Counted from the first letter of the stretch, positions 6,639-13,130 are shown. The stretch is 13,229 nucleotides of DNA from Planctomycetaceae bacterium (GCA_007124535.1 SLEY01000337.1:1-13229); one strand, 5' to 3'. Program-made: numbers and translations. Notes: generated from the letters alone by a model not told the origin.

Positions 6639-8110
6639 TGCTTCCAGGCGGGGTATTTTGGGCCCTCGCCCTGGGGTTCTCTCTTTCCCTTGTCCCGCTG
6701 GTGGCTGAGACAGGCGCTTCCGAGTCGGTTGTCGGCGGTTGGCAATTGGAGTCGTTGACTCTGGTGGACGGGACGCGCTATGCGGGTCTGGTGTTGTCGG
6801 AGGGGGCTTCCGAGTGGGAGTTTGCGGAGATTGTCCGGCCGCCGGGACGGCCCATGTTTGCCGTCATCCGCCCGCTGGATGCGGCGGAGATCGAATCGGT
6901 TCAACGTTTGGAGCCTGACCAACGGCGGCAGCTTGAGGATCGTTTTGCCCGCTTTCGGGCACGTGCCCGGATCGAAGCGGGTCGGATGCGGGATGTGCAT
7001 CTGGAGCCGGCCGAAACGGATCAGGGGCCCGGCTGGGCGTATCGGGGAACTTGGTTTCGTCTGGAGAGTACCGCCGACCAGGAAATGACTCGCCGCACCA
7101 TCGTACGGGTCGAGCAGGTTTTCCGAGCGTATCGGCAGGTGTTGCCCGCGGTTCGCGAACCAGCGGAACCGTTACGGATCGTACTTCTGGGGGACATGAG
7201 CGACTATCGCCGCGTGCTGGAGAGTTGGAAGCTGGACATCGCCAACCCGGCGTTTTATTCGCCCGTCCACAATCGGATCGTGGTCGGTACGGATCTGAAC
7301 GTGTTTTCCGAGCGATTGGAGCAGATACGAACTCAGCACGCGGCCGTGCGGCGGAAGTACGACCAGTGGGCGGAGAGTTTTCCGTCCCGGTTAGCCGAAG
7401 TGCTGGCGGAGATGCGAGCCCGCGACTACGACTCGGCCGAAATCGAAGTGGAGGGCCGGGCCCGTCGCGCCGCGTGGGAACGGGAGTACAGCGCGGCCCT
7501 CACTCGGCTCGAGGTGGCCGACCGGAAGAATATCGCCCGGTTTGCCGAAGTCACCCGGCAATCGCTGGCCCGCCTGTACCACGAAGCGTTTCACGCCTAT
7601 GCGGAGAATTTCGTCTATCCAAGGGGACAACATCCCCTTCCCAAGTGGCTGGATGAGGGCTTGGCCCAGATTTTCGAAACCGCCCAACTGGACGGCGACA
7701 CCCTCCGCATCGACGCGCCCGATCCCCTGCGGCTTGCCCAATTGCAGGAGGATTTGGCGGGAAACGAACCCTGGGCGATCGCGGATGTCCTGAACGCCCC
7801 GGATGACCAGTACTTGACCCGGCACGAAGGCGATGCGGGACATCGTTTGTACCTGTATGCTTGGGGATTGACCTGGTACCTGATCTACAACCAGAATCTG
7901 CTGTACGGCGAACGCATGGACCGATACGTGCGCAACCCCGACGGACGCGGTCCGGTGGCCCGCTTCGAAGAATTGACCGATATGCCGCTGGAACAATTCG
8001 AACCGGCCTGGCACGATGCAATGCGGAACTTGAATCAACCCGGACTGGCCGTGAACAACGAATCGCGCTCGCGGACCAGCGTGGGAAGGCCTCTGAGCCA
8101 CGAAGGATGA
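6593..8110 (+). CDS. Secreted DUF1570 domain protein with HExxH motif (putative zinc metallopeptidase-like)
   Basis: About 505 aa, exported, no proven activity. The N-terminal hydrophobic segment (VVLPGGVFWALALGFSLSLV...) ends in an Ala/Glu-rich region and looks like a signal peptide. The C-terminal half carries the DUF1570 signature: HEAFH (His330, Glu331, His334) in LARLYHEAFHAYAENFVYPR, and Glu355 in PKWLDEGLAQIFE. This HExxH plus downstream Glu arrangement is that of gluzincin peptidases. Between the two ends is an Arg/Glu-rich, probably helical insert (about 235-325). I prefer GTG 6593 because GGAGAA lies 9 nt upstream and supplies arginines before the hydrophobic core; it overlaps the ferredoxin gene by 46 nt. 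GTG 6638, overlapping the ferredoxin stop as TAGTG, is the alternative. The DUF1570 family is abundant in planctomycetes. Confidence 0.8.
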   Translation: MYPYYGEERAAGRTVVLPGGVFWALALGFSLSLVPLVAETGASESVVGGWQLESLTLVDGTRYAGLVLSEGASEWEFAEIVRPPGRPMFAVIRPLDAAEIESVQRLEPDQRRQLEDRFARFRARARIEAGRMRDVHLEPAETDQGPGWAYRGTWFRLESTADQEMTRRTIVRVEQVFRAYRQVLPAVREPAEPLRIVLLGDMSDYRRVLESWKLDIANPAFYSPVHNRIVVGTDLNVFSERLEQIRTQHAAVRRKYDQWAESFPSRLAEVLAEMRARDYDSAEIEVEGRARRAAWEREYSAALTRLEVADRKNIARFAEVTRQSLARLYHEAFHAYAENFVYPRGQHPLPKWLDEGLAQIFETAQLDGDTLRIDAPDPLRLAQLQEDLAGNEPWAIADVLNAPDDQYLTRHEGDAGHRLYLYAWGLTWYLIYNQNLLYGERMDRYVRNPDGRGPVARFEELTDMPLEQFEPAWHDAMRNLNQPGLAVNNESRSRTSVGRPLSHEG

Positions 8111-8116
8111 AACCGG

Positions 8117-9442
8117 ATGGAAAAGCACTTGGTGTTCCTGTCGATTCCCGTTTTGCGGGACCGCGATTTAGCCCGCATGCCCAACCTGACGTCGTTGATG
8201 CGGGGGGGAGACAAGCAGCCCCTGACCCCCAGTTTTCCGTGTGTCACTTGGCCGGTGCAGACGAACATGCTGACCGGAAAGCGGCCGGCGGAACATGGCG
8301 TGGTGGCCAACGGGTTCTACTGGCGCGAGTCGCGGGAGGTCGAGATGTGGACGGCCTGGAACGACAAGATCCAAGCGCCTCAGATCTGGGACCATTTGCA
8401 CCAGCAGGATCCCCAGCTGACTTCGGCCGTCTGGTTTCCGATGCTCAGCAAGGGTTGCGGTGCGGATTATGTCTGCATGCCGGCGCCGATCCACAAACCG
8501 GACGGCAGTGAGGAGCTGTGGTGCTATTCGAAGCCCACCGAATTTTATGGCGAACTGTTGGAGCGGCTGGGGCATTTCCCGCTGAAACACTTCTGGGGCC
8601 CGCTGGCGGGCGCCCCCTCCAGCGAATGGATTGTCGAATCGGCCGTAATCGCGGCGACCCGTTTTCGCCCCAACTTCTTCTACATTTACCTGCCGTTGCT
8701 GGACTATGCCGCCCAGAAAGAAGGCCCGGACAGTGAAGCGGCGGCGGAGGCGCCCGCCGTGCTGGATGCCTTGATCGGCAAACTGCGGGACGGAGTGCAT
8801 GAAGCTTGGGGCGAAGCGAACGTCTGCTGGCTGGCGGCCTCCGAATACGTGATCACCCCGGTCGATCACGTGACCTGTCCGAACCGGTTGTTGCGGGCCG
8901 CCGGACTGCTGAAGGTGCGTGCCGAAGACGATGGCGAGCATCTGGATCTGGAAGCCAGCCGCGCATGGGCCCTGGTGGACCACCAGTTCTCGCACGTCTT
9001 TGTCCGTGACGGTGACCGGGATGTCCTGCAGGCCGTCGAGCAGTTGTTTCGGCAGGAGGCGGGGATCGAGGAGATCCTGCGAGGCGAGACGCGGGCCCAA
9101 TACGCCCTGGACCACCCGCGCTCGGGGGATCTGATCCTGATTTCCACGCCCAACAGCTGGCAAGCCTACTATTGGTGGCTGGACGATGCCCTGGCGCCCG
9201 CGTTTGCCCGCACGGTGGACATCCACCGCAAGCCGGGATACGATCCGGCCGAGATGCACGTCGACATGGCGACACGCAGTATCTCTTTGGATGCCACTCG
9301 TGTGCGGGGTTCGCATGGCGCCCCGGTCCGTAGCGACGCCCAGCGCGGCGTGATCCTGGCCTCGCGCCCCGGCGTGCTGCCGGAGAAGCCGTTGGCGGAT
9401 GTCGAGGTGGCGGAACTCGTCTTGCGCCAGTTCCGCTCGTGA
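8117..9442 (+). CDS. Alkaline phosphatase superfamily / nucleotide pyrophosphatase-like protein, divergent metal site
   Basis: 441 aa, no signal peptide. The fold is suggested by an N-terminal strand LVFLSI, the nucleophile region PCVTWPVQTNMLTG with Thr44 in the catalytic position, and PAEHGVVANGFYW (His60). Further on are YLPLLDYAAQKEGP (Asp196), AASEYVITP (Glu243), FARTVDIHRKPGYDP, and a final GSHGAP with His400. Against classical NPP enzymes, the first metal-binding Asp (D-G after strand one), the His four residues after Asp196 (here Gln), and the Asp-His pair (here Glu-Tyr) are replaced. I recall a bacterial subfamily that shares LDYxxQKxGP and SEYGI, some members being linked to ebo-type clusters, so these changes may be characteristic of the subfamily and not decay. 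ATG follows GAAGGA (8102-8107), which overlaps the stop of the preceding gene. Confidence 0.82.
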   Translation: MEKHLVFLSIPVLRDRDLARMPNLTSLMRGGDKQPLTPSFPCVTWPVQTNMLTGKRPAEHGVVANGFYWRESREVEMWTAWNDKIQAPQIWDHLHQQDPQLTSAVWFPMLSKGCGADYVCMPAPIHKPDGSEELWCYSKPTEFYGELLERLGHFPLKHFWGPLAGAPSSEWIVESAVIAATRFRPNFFYIYLPLLDYAAQKEGPDSEAAAEAPAVLDALIGKLRDGVHEAWGEANVCWLAASEYVITPVDHVTCPNRLLRAAGLLKVRAEDDGEHLDLEASRAWALVDHQFSHVFVRDGDRDVLQAVEQLFRQEAGIEEILRGETRAQYALDHPRSGDLILISTPNSWQAYYWWLDDALAPAFARTVDIHRKPGYDPAEMHVDMATRSISLDATRVRGSHGAPVRSDAQRGVILASRPGVLPEKPLADVEVAELVLRQFRS

Positions 9443-9503
9443 CCCCCCCCCGGTCGGCCGCAGCTGCCGATGGCCCCGATTCCTAGCGGAGAACCCACCT
9501 GCG

Positions 9504-10742
9504 ATGTACTTTCGTTTCGCCAAGCGCGTGCTGTTCGAATTCGACAAACGGCTGGTCGCCAAGATGGCCTGGAACGCCGGCTGGAAAGGCATCCGCTCGA
9601 TCCGAAAACACCAGCGGCGGCTGAAACGCGGCGAATTCTTCCCCCCGTTCTTGTACCTCTCGGTGATCAACAGCTGCAATCTGCGCTGCCAGGGCTGTTG
9701 GATCGATGTGGCGGCCAAGCAGAGCAAGATCGAAGCGGACGACTTGCACCGCGTGCTGAACGAAGCCAAAGCGATGGGCAATGCCTTCTTCGGCATTCTG
9801 GGCGGCGAACCGCTGATGCACCCCGAATTGATGGACGTCCTGGCCCGGCATCGCGACTGCTACTTCCAGATCTTCACCAACGGCCACTTCCTGACCGACG
9901 AACTCGCCCGCCGGATGCGCGAGTTGGGGAACATCACGCCCCTGATCAGCGTGGAGGGGAACGAGGTGGTCAGCGATCAGCGGCGGGGGCATTCCCGGGT
10001 CTGGGACCGCACGATGAACGGGCTGGAGAACAGCGTGAAGCATAAACTGCTGACCGGCGTGTGTACCAGCCTCTGCCAGACCAATCTGGACCTGCTCCGC
10101 GAATCCTGGCTGGACCGGCTGATCCAGTTGGGAGTGACCTACGCCTGGTTCCACATCTATCGGCCGGTCGGCCCGTTGCCCGCCCCCGAGTTGGGGCTGA
10201 CTCCCGAGCAGCAGCGGCAGGCTCGGCGCTTCGTCGTCGAGATGCGGGCCAAGAAGCCCATCTTGATCGTCGACGCGTATCACGACGGTTTGGGCGGAGC
10301 GCTCTGTCCGGCGGCCACCGGTTTCACCCATCACATCGGCCCCTGGGGGGACATCGAGCCGTGTCCGGTGATCCAGATGGCCAAGGATTCGATCCATGAT
10401 CGGCGGCCGTTGCGCGACGTATTGAACGATTCGGCCTTCCTGCGCGATTTCCGCCAGACGGCGGCCACCTACACCCGCGGCTGCATCCTGTTGGAACGCC
10501 CCGAGCTGCTGCACGAGTTGGCCCAGCGTCACGGGGCTCGCGACAGCACCGCCCGGGGGACGGTCTTCGAGGAATTATCGCAACTGGAATCGCGCCGTTC
10601 CCAGTACGATCCGGACCTCACGATTCCCGAGAAGAGTTGGGTCTACGCGATCGGCAAGCGACTCTGGTTCCACGACTACGGCGCCTACGCCCGCCACTTC
10701 CGCCCCGAAAACTGGCAGGACCCCCACGCACCGTCAGCTTAG
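9504..10742 (+). CDS. Radical SAM protein with C-terminal cysteine-rich (SPASM/twitch-like) region
   Basis: 412-aa iron-sulfur enzyme using S-adenosylmethionine; substrate unknown. The cluster motif is CxxxCxxC at Cys58, Cys62 and Cys65 (INSCNLRCQGCW), followed by ILGGEPLMHPEL and the SVEGNE strand. After the barrel come Cys268 (ALCPAATGF), Cys287 (IEPCPVIQ) and Cys327 (RGCILLE), which could bind an auxiliary cluster. The N-terminus (MYFRFAKRVLFEFDKRLVAKM) is basic and amphipathic and could touch the membrane. The frame is open upstream into the previous gene; I chose ATG 9504 for its fit to the family. The ribosome site is weak (GCGGAG about 12 nt upstream). It is last in the probable operon, 61 nt after the phosphodiesterase-like gene. 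No terminator is visible after it. Confidence 0.87.
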   Translation: MYFRFAKRVLFEFDKRLVAKMAWNAGWKGIRSIRKHQRRLKRGEFFPPFLYLSVINSCNLRCQGCWIDVAAKQSKIEADDLHRVLNEAKAMGNAFFGILGGEPLMHPELMDVLARHRDCYFQIFTNGHFLTDELARRMRELGNITPLISVEGNEVVSDQRRGHSRVWDRTMNGLENSVKHKLLTGVCTSLCQTNLDLLRESWLDRLIQLGVTYAWFHIYRPVGPLPAPELGLTPEQQRQARRFVVEMRAKKPILIVDAYHDGLGGALCPAATGFTHHIGPWGDIEPCPVIQMAKDSIHDRRPLRDVLNDSAFLRDFRQTAATYTRGCILLERPELLHELAQRHGARDSTARGTVFEELSQLESRRSQYDPDLTIPEKSWVYAIGKRLWFHDYGAYARHFRPENWQDPHAPSA

Positions 10743-10760
10743 GCGTCGCGTCAAAAGTTG

Positions 10761-10799
10761 ACTTCGTCCCCCTACACTTCGTCCCCCTACACTTCGTCC
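10761..10799. repeat. 15-bp tandem repeat, 2.6 copies
   Basis: ACTTCGTCCCCCTAC at 10761-10775 and 10776-10790 are identical, and a third partial copy ACTTCGTCC ends at 10799. It begins 19 nt after the radical SAM stop codon and marks the border between the conserved genes and the debris to the right. No function can be inferred. Confidence 0.85.
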
Positions 10800-10848
10800 T
10801 GGCTCTTAGTCGTCCTTCAATCCCCCGGCTGTTCGACTGAGTGTAAAC

Positions 10849-11062
10849 CTGAAGTGGACCCCCGACGACGTTCTGGCGGGCTTGTCGCAGTTCAACGAGG
10901 AAACCGATCGGCAGCATATCCGCGGGGAATTGACGTCCGCGGAATTGGCTACCTTGCTGGCTCACGTGAAAAGAACCCGAAACCCAACTTTCGCCTTTCC
11001 GGTCAGGTTCGGGCAATGGCCTATCGTGTAGCACTCGGCACTGGGTTCCGCGTCAAGGAGTT
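10849..11062 (+). pseudogene. Tyrosine recombinase (integrase) remnant, frameshifted and truncated
   Basis: Two stretches in different frames together match the N- to mid-part of a phage-type integrase as found in planctomycetes. From 10849 one frame gives LKWTPDDVLAGLSQFNEETD, then RQHIRGELTSAELATLLAHV. Near 10975-10990 the frame shifts, and from 10997 the other gives LSGQVRAMAYRVALGTGFRV followed by KEL, which is the start of the catalytic domain including the GTGFR arginine box. The match stops at about 11062, where a minus-strand aspartic protease fragment begins. The catalytic His/Arg/Tyr half is missing. It cannot encode an active enzyme. The identification rests on remembered family patterns. 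Confidence 0.6.
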
Positions 11063-11209
11063 GTTTCCCTTCCCGCGCAGTGCTTCCGGAAATTCCAGAT
11101 CACCGTTGAATCCCGTGTCGATGATTGCTGGCCAGTCCTGCCCCTCGACTTTGAGCGTGATTATCGGCCTGTTGCCGGGCTGCGATGTGCCCTCATGTCC
11201 GAACGCCAG
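11021..11209 (-). pseudogene. Retropepsin-like (clan AA) aspartic protease fragment
   Basis: On the minus strand a 62-codon open stretch from 11209 to 11021 contains PIITLKVEGQDWPAIIDTG followed by FNGDLEFPEAL. IIDTGFNG is the active-site motif (D-T-G) of the short bacterial clan AA proteases. Homology ends near 11062, so the flap and C-terminal half are gone. No ATG is present: the natural start seems to be the CTG at 11209-11207 (LAFGHEG...), possibly a mutated ATG. The frame follows directly on the TGA of the small partner gene, in the same reading frame, with one codon between. It may be a pseudogene, a CTG-started product, or part of a readthrough product. The truncation favours pseudogene. 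Confidence 0.6.
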
Positions 11210-11212
11210 CGA

Positions 11213-11425
11213 TCACCGGGCCGCCGGGATAGACTTGCCATCAGAAACCGCGTGATCGGCGGCTCCGTGTGCATCGCATTGTTCTGCCTTCGTGCCCGGG
11301 TCGATGATCCGATGAGCGACCTCCGCTTTGCGTGCATTAAACATTGCCGCAAGTTTTCTAACATCGTGACCGGCAGCTTCGGACATTGCTTTGCGGACGC
11401 GCCGAACTTCGCTGTAGCTATCCAT
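11213..11425 (-). CDS. Small partner protein of the PIN toxin (putative antitoxin)
   Basis: 70 aa, no domain I can name. The N-terminal half is helical and charged (MDSYSEVRRVRKAMSEAAGH then DVRKLAAMFNARKAEVAHRI). It resembles short proteins beginning with an EVRxIRE-like helix that sit next to PIN toxins or small aspartic proteases in cyanobacteria and planctomycetes (from memory). The C-terminal part (TKAEQCDAHGAADHAVSDGK) is probably disordered. Start: ATG 11425 overlaps the toxin gene's end by 8 nt (ATGGATAG) and has a good GAGG site about 10 nt upstream, so translation is probably coupled. The order toxin-then-partner is the reverse of classical vapBC. It likely neutralises the PIN protein (inference). 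Confidence 0.65.
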   Translation of the reverse strand: MDSYSEVRRVRKAMSEAAGHDVRKLAAMFNARKAEVAHRIIDPGTKAEQCDAHGAADHAVSDGKSIPAAR

Positions 11426-11903
11426 TTTCAATTTCCTCGTTCAAAAGTTCCAGTGGAGTGACCAGTAGTGGGTTCCCCAATCCCAATATTCCATTCATAC
11501 GGCGCATGTGACCGAACTTGTTTGCATTCGCAATGTGTTGGCAGTTCCAGGTGACAAGAAAGTCGCAACGATGGAATGAAGCCGCAGCCAGATGGAATGC
11601 ATCACCACCGGGATCATTAGGCATAACGCGATTTGCAATGTATGCCTCGACTGCCTCAATGACAGCATCATTGATATCAAGCAGGGGAAACCGTGACGCT
11701 AATGCAAGCATGTCAGATTTATTAGGAAAGTCTCCGCCGTTGAGTTCGGATTCCACTGCAACGCTGGTTACGAGTTCGTCCGAGGTCAACAGTGCCCTAT
11801 CCAACCAACGACGTGTCCAATTTTGGCGAGCTACCATTTCCGGCTGGGGTCGAACGTTGTAGTGAAAGCTGACAACCGTTGTTTCGATATAGATTCTTGC
11901 CAT
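11418..11903 (-). CDS. PIN domain toxin (VapC-like endoribonuclease)
   Basis: 161 aa; PIN-fold Mg-dependent RNase, presumably the toxin of a type II TA pair. Acidic residues fit the IETT-type PIN subfamily: Glu7 in RIYIETTVVSFHYN (Glu where most VapC have Asp), Glu51/Glu53 in VAVESEL, Asp101 in PGGDAFHLAAAS, and the last strand CDFLVTWNCQHIANANK with Asp114 and Asn120. The full domain is present and no frameshift is seen. ATG 11903 has only a weak ribosome site. A 60-base sample of the gene is about 45% GC, well under the surrounding 60% or more, and suggests transfer. It is transcribed away from the integrase pseudogene, like a cassette gene in an integron. Confidence 0.85.
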   Translation of the reverse strand: MARIYIETTVVSFHYNVRPQPEMVARQNWTRRWLDRALLTSDELVTSVAVESELNGGDFPNKSDMLALASRFPLLDINDAVIEAVEAYIANRVMPNDPGGDAFHLAAASFHRCDFLVTWNCQHIANANKFGHMRRMNGILGLGNPLLVTPLELLNEEIENG

Positions 11904-11950
11904 TTGGAGCAGCTTTCAATGTTAATGGCAGAACTTCAATAATTAACCCG

Positions 11951-11999
11951 CCAGCACTCCCTGATAATGTGAATATCGGCGGGATTATCAGCGGGCTGG
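11951..11999. repeat. Imperfect palindrome upstream of the PIN toxin gene (operator or recombination site)
   Basis: CTGATAAT (11961-11968) pairs with ATTATCAG (11984-11991), and outside an unpaired spacer on each side CCAGC (11951-11955) pairs with GCTGG (11995-11999). Two stems separated by unpaired spacers is the general shape of a folded attC site. The flanking bases do not give the canonical GTTRRRY/RYYYAAC boxes (GTTAATT on the minus strand just beyond is a near miss). An operator for TA autoregulation fits equally well. Confidence 0.5.
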
Positions 12000-12005
12000 T
12001 AGATT

Positions 12006-12059
12006 TTTATCACCAGATTGACCTCGAGGAATCGCCGTGTTTTTCAAACTGGTGATAAA
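12006..12059. repeat. Long inverted repeat between integrase pseudogene and TA pair
   Basis: TTTATCACCAG (12006-12016) pairs perfectly with CTGGTGATAAA (12049-12059). After one mismatch TTG/CAA extends the arms to 15 nt (12006-12020 with 12045-12059). The loop is 24 nt. Lying about 90 nt upstream of the integrase start, it is in the place of an attI site or an integrase promoter/operator. Confidence 0.6.
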
Positions 12060-12070
12060 TCGTAAACTAA

Positions 12071-12090
12071 CCGGATTGTGCCGGATTCTG
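12071..12090. repeat. 10-bp tandem direct repeat
   Basis: CCGGATTGTG (12071-12080) is followed directly by CCGGATTCTG (12081-12090), with 9 of 10 bases identical. Short direct repeats beside the integrase start could be integrase binding sites, but this is only a suggestion. Confidence 0.4.
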
Positions 12091-12150
12091 GCAGGGCTGT
12101 CTATAACCTGAATGGTTTTTTTGTTTTCTTATTATGGGTGGTATTTGGCA

Positions 12151-12630
12151 ATGAGTGTTGGCGAGTTTCAGCGACGGCTGCATGGGGCGAAGTAGGCTCG
12201 GAACGACTTGAAGAACTCCGCATTGTGGGTCCGCAGGTACGCCGAGTCGGTGACGGAGGAGGATGGGCGATTGCCGGTGTCGGTCGGGTTGGTTAAGGGG
12301 TTTTCGATGTCGTTGCGGCAGTCGGGCACTCCGGCTTGGCAGCGTTTGCAGGCGGTGCGGGCGGTCGAGGCCTATCGCGATGCGGTCCTTCGGAGGGGGG
12401 AGCCTTCATTGGGGGAAGTCTGGCAGGCGTTGCAGCGACTCGCCGAGCGAGAACGCGAGGGTGCGGAGACTGGCGCCGCGGGGGCTTCGGGGCCGGGCGT
12501 GGAGGACGAGCGGCACTTGGTCGGAATGATCGATCCGGACGAGCCGCCGTGTGTGCAGGAACTGCTGGGCCACAAAGACGTGCGGACGACGATGATCTAT
12601 GCTCACGTGATGAACAAGCAGGGCTTCGGT
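12151..12630 (+). pseudogene. Integron-type integrase (IntI-like) pseudogene: nonsense codon and internal deletion
   Basis: The frame from ATG 12151 (MSVGEFQRRLHGAK) meets an in-frame TAG at 12193-12195. It then continues with RNDLKNSALWVRRYAESV, SMSLRQSGTPAWQRLQAVRA and VEDERHLVGMIDPDEPP, as in the long N-terminal region of planctomycete integron integrases. At about 12550 it jumps straight to the extreme C-terminus, QELLGHKDVRTTMIYAHVMN, which carries the late His box and the Tyr nucleophile. Most of the core-binding and catalytic domain, including the Arg and H-x-x-R boxes, is missing, an estimated 200 or more residues. It cannot be active. Its C-terminal end runs directly into a fragment of another gene. 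Family identity is from recognition of the C-terminal motif. Confidence 0.7.
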
Positions 12631-12631
12631 C

Positions 12632-12757
12632 GTCGATTTTGTCAAAGAAAGAGGGGTCTGCTGGTTGGGCTCGCGAATGCGCGATGGCAGCCTTCCGGTA
12701 GCCGTCAAGGTCATCAACCACTACGGCGACGAGGTGTTGAAGGTGTTCAACGTCTGA
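12632..12757 (+). pseudogene. C-terminal fragment, possibly of a DNA methyltransferase
   Basis: Directly after the integrase tail, a different frame reads VDFVKERGVCWLGSRMRDGS and then LPVAVKVINHYGDEVLKVFN, ending at TGA 12755-12757. The ending AVKVIxxxGxEVxKVF-V resembles the last residues of type III Mod-like DNA methyltransferases. No start and no other domain are present, so this is a severed gene end. The family call is tentative. Confidence 0.38.
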
Positions 12758-12767
12758 ACCAGGAGTT

Positions 12768-12795
12768 TGGCAGAAGAATGAATGGCAGAAAGATG
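12768..12795. repeat. Two-copy 15-bp-period repeat (TGGCAGAA type)
   Basis: TGGCAGAAGAATG (12768-12780) and TGGCAGAAAGATG (12783-12795) differ at two bases. Repeats of this wording are scattered in intergenic DNA of planctomycetes and cyanobacteria, as far as I recall. Here they sit between the severed gene end and the VapBC pair. Confidence 0.5.
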
Positions 12796-12896
12796 GGACG
12801 TGGGAACAGGTTCGGGGGCATGGATGTCCGCGAGAGCCTCTGTCGCGTAGAATTGCTGATGAACGAATCCAGAACAGTAGCACGGGGGAATTTCAC

Positions 12897-13130
12897 GTGG
12901 TAACCGTAACCATCGATGATGAACTTGGCCGCCTGCTCAGCCAGGTCGCCAGTGTGCGTGGGAAGACGCTGGAGCAATTCGCGGACGAGGCGTTGAGGCG
13001 GGCGATTTCCGAGAACGGAGGGGTGCATCGCACCGTGCGCAACGGGCTGCCCGTAATGGTTGTACACGACGAGCGTCCAACCATCGATCCTGACAAGATC
13101 CGCCGATGGATCGAGGAGGAAGGGCTTTGA
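12897..13130 (+). CDS. VapB-like antitoxin
   Basis: 77 aa. The N-terminus VTVTIDDELGRLLSQVASVR then GKTLEQFADEALRRAI is a ribbon-helix-helix DNA-binding module, as in VapB/CopG-type antitoxins. The C-terminal part (PVMVVHDERPTIDPDKIRRW) is the segment that would wrap the toxin. GTG start with GGGGGA 7 nt upstream (12884-12889). Its TGA overlaps the TTG start of the following PIN gene (TTTGA), as in coupled TA operons. It would bind and inhibit that toxin and repress its own promoter. Confidence 0.82.
   Translation: MVTVTIDDELGRLLSQVASVRGKTLEQFADEALRRAISENGGVHRTVRNGLPVMVVHDERPTIDPDKIRRWIEEEGL

Noticed and set aside
10761..10799. CRISPR array
   Set aside because: The units are 15 bp, directly adjacent and without spacers; no cas gene is near.
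11064..11255. Continuation of the integrase remnant on the plus strand
   Set aside because: The open plus-strand frame after KEL has no integrase likeness; the conserved sequence there is on the minus strand (aspartic protease).
11951..11999. Canonical attC site
   Set aside because: The imperfect palindrome has the right general shape, but the 7-bp R boxes (GTTRRRY and complement) are not found at its ends, so I list it only as a palindrome.
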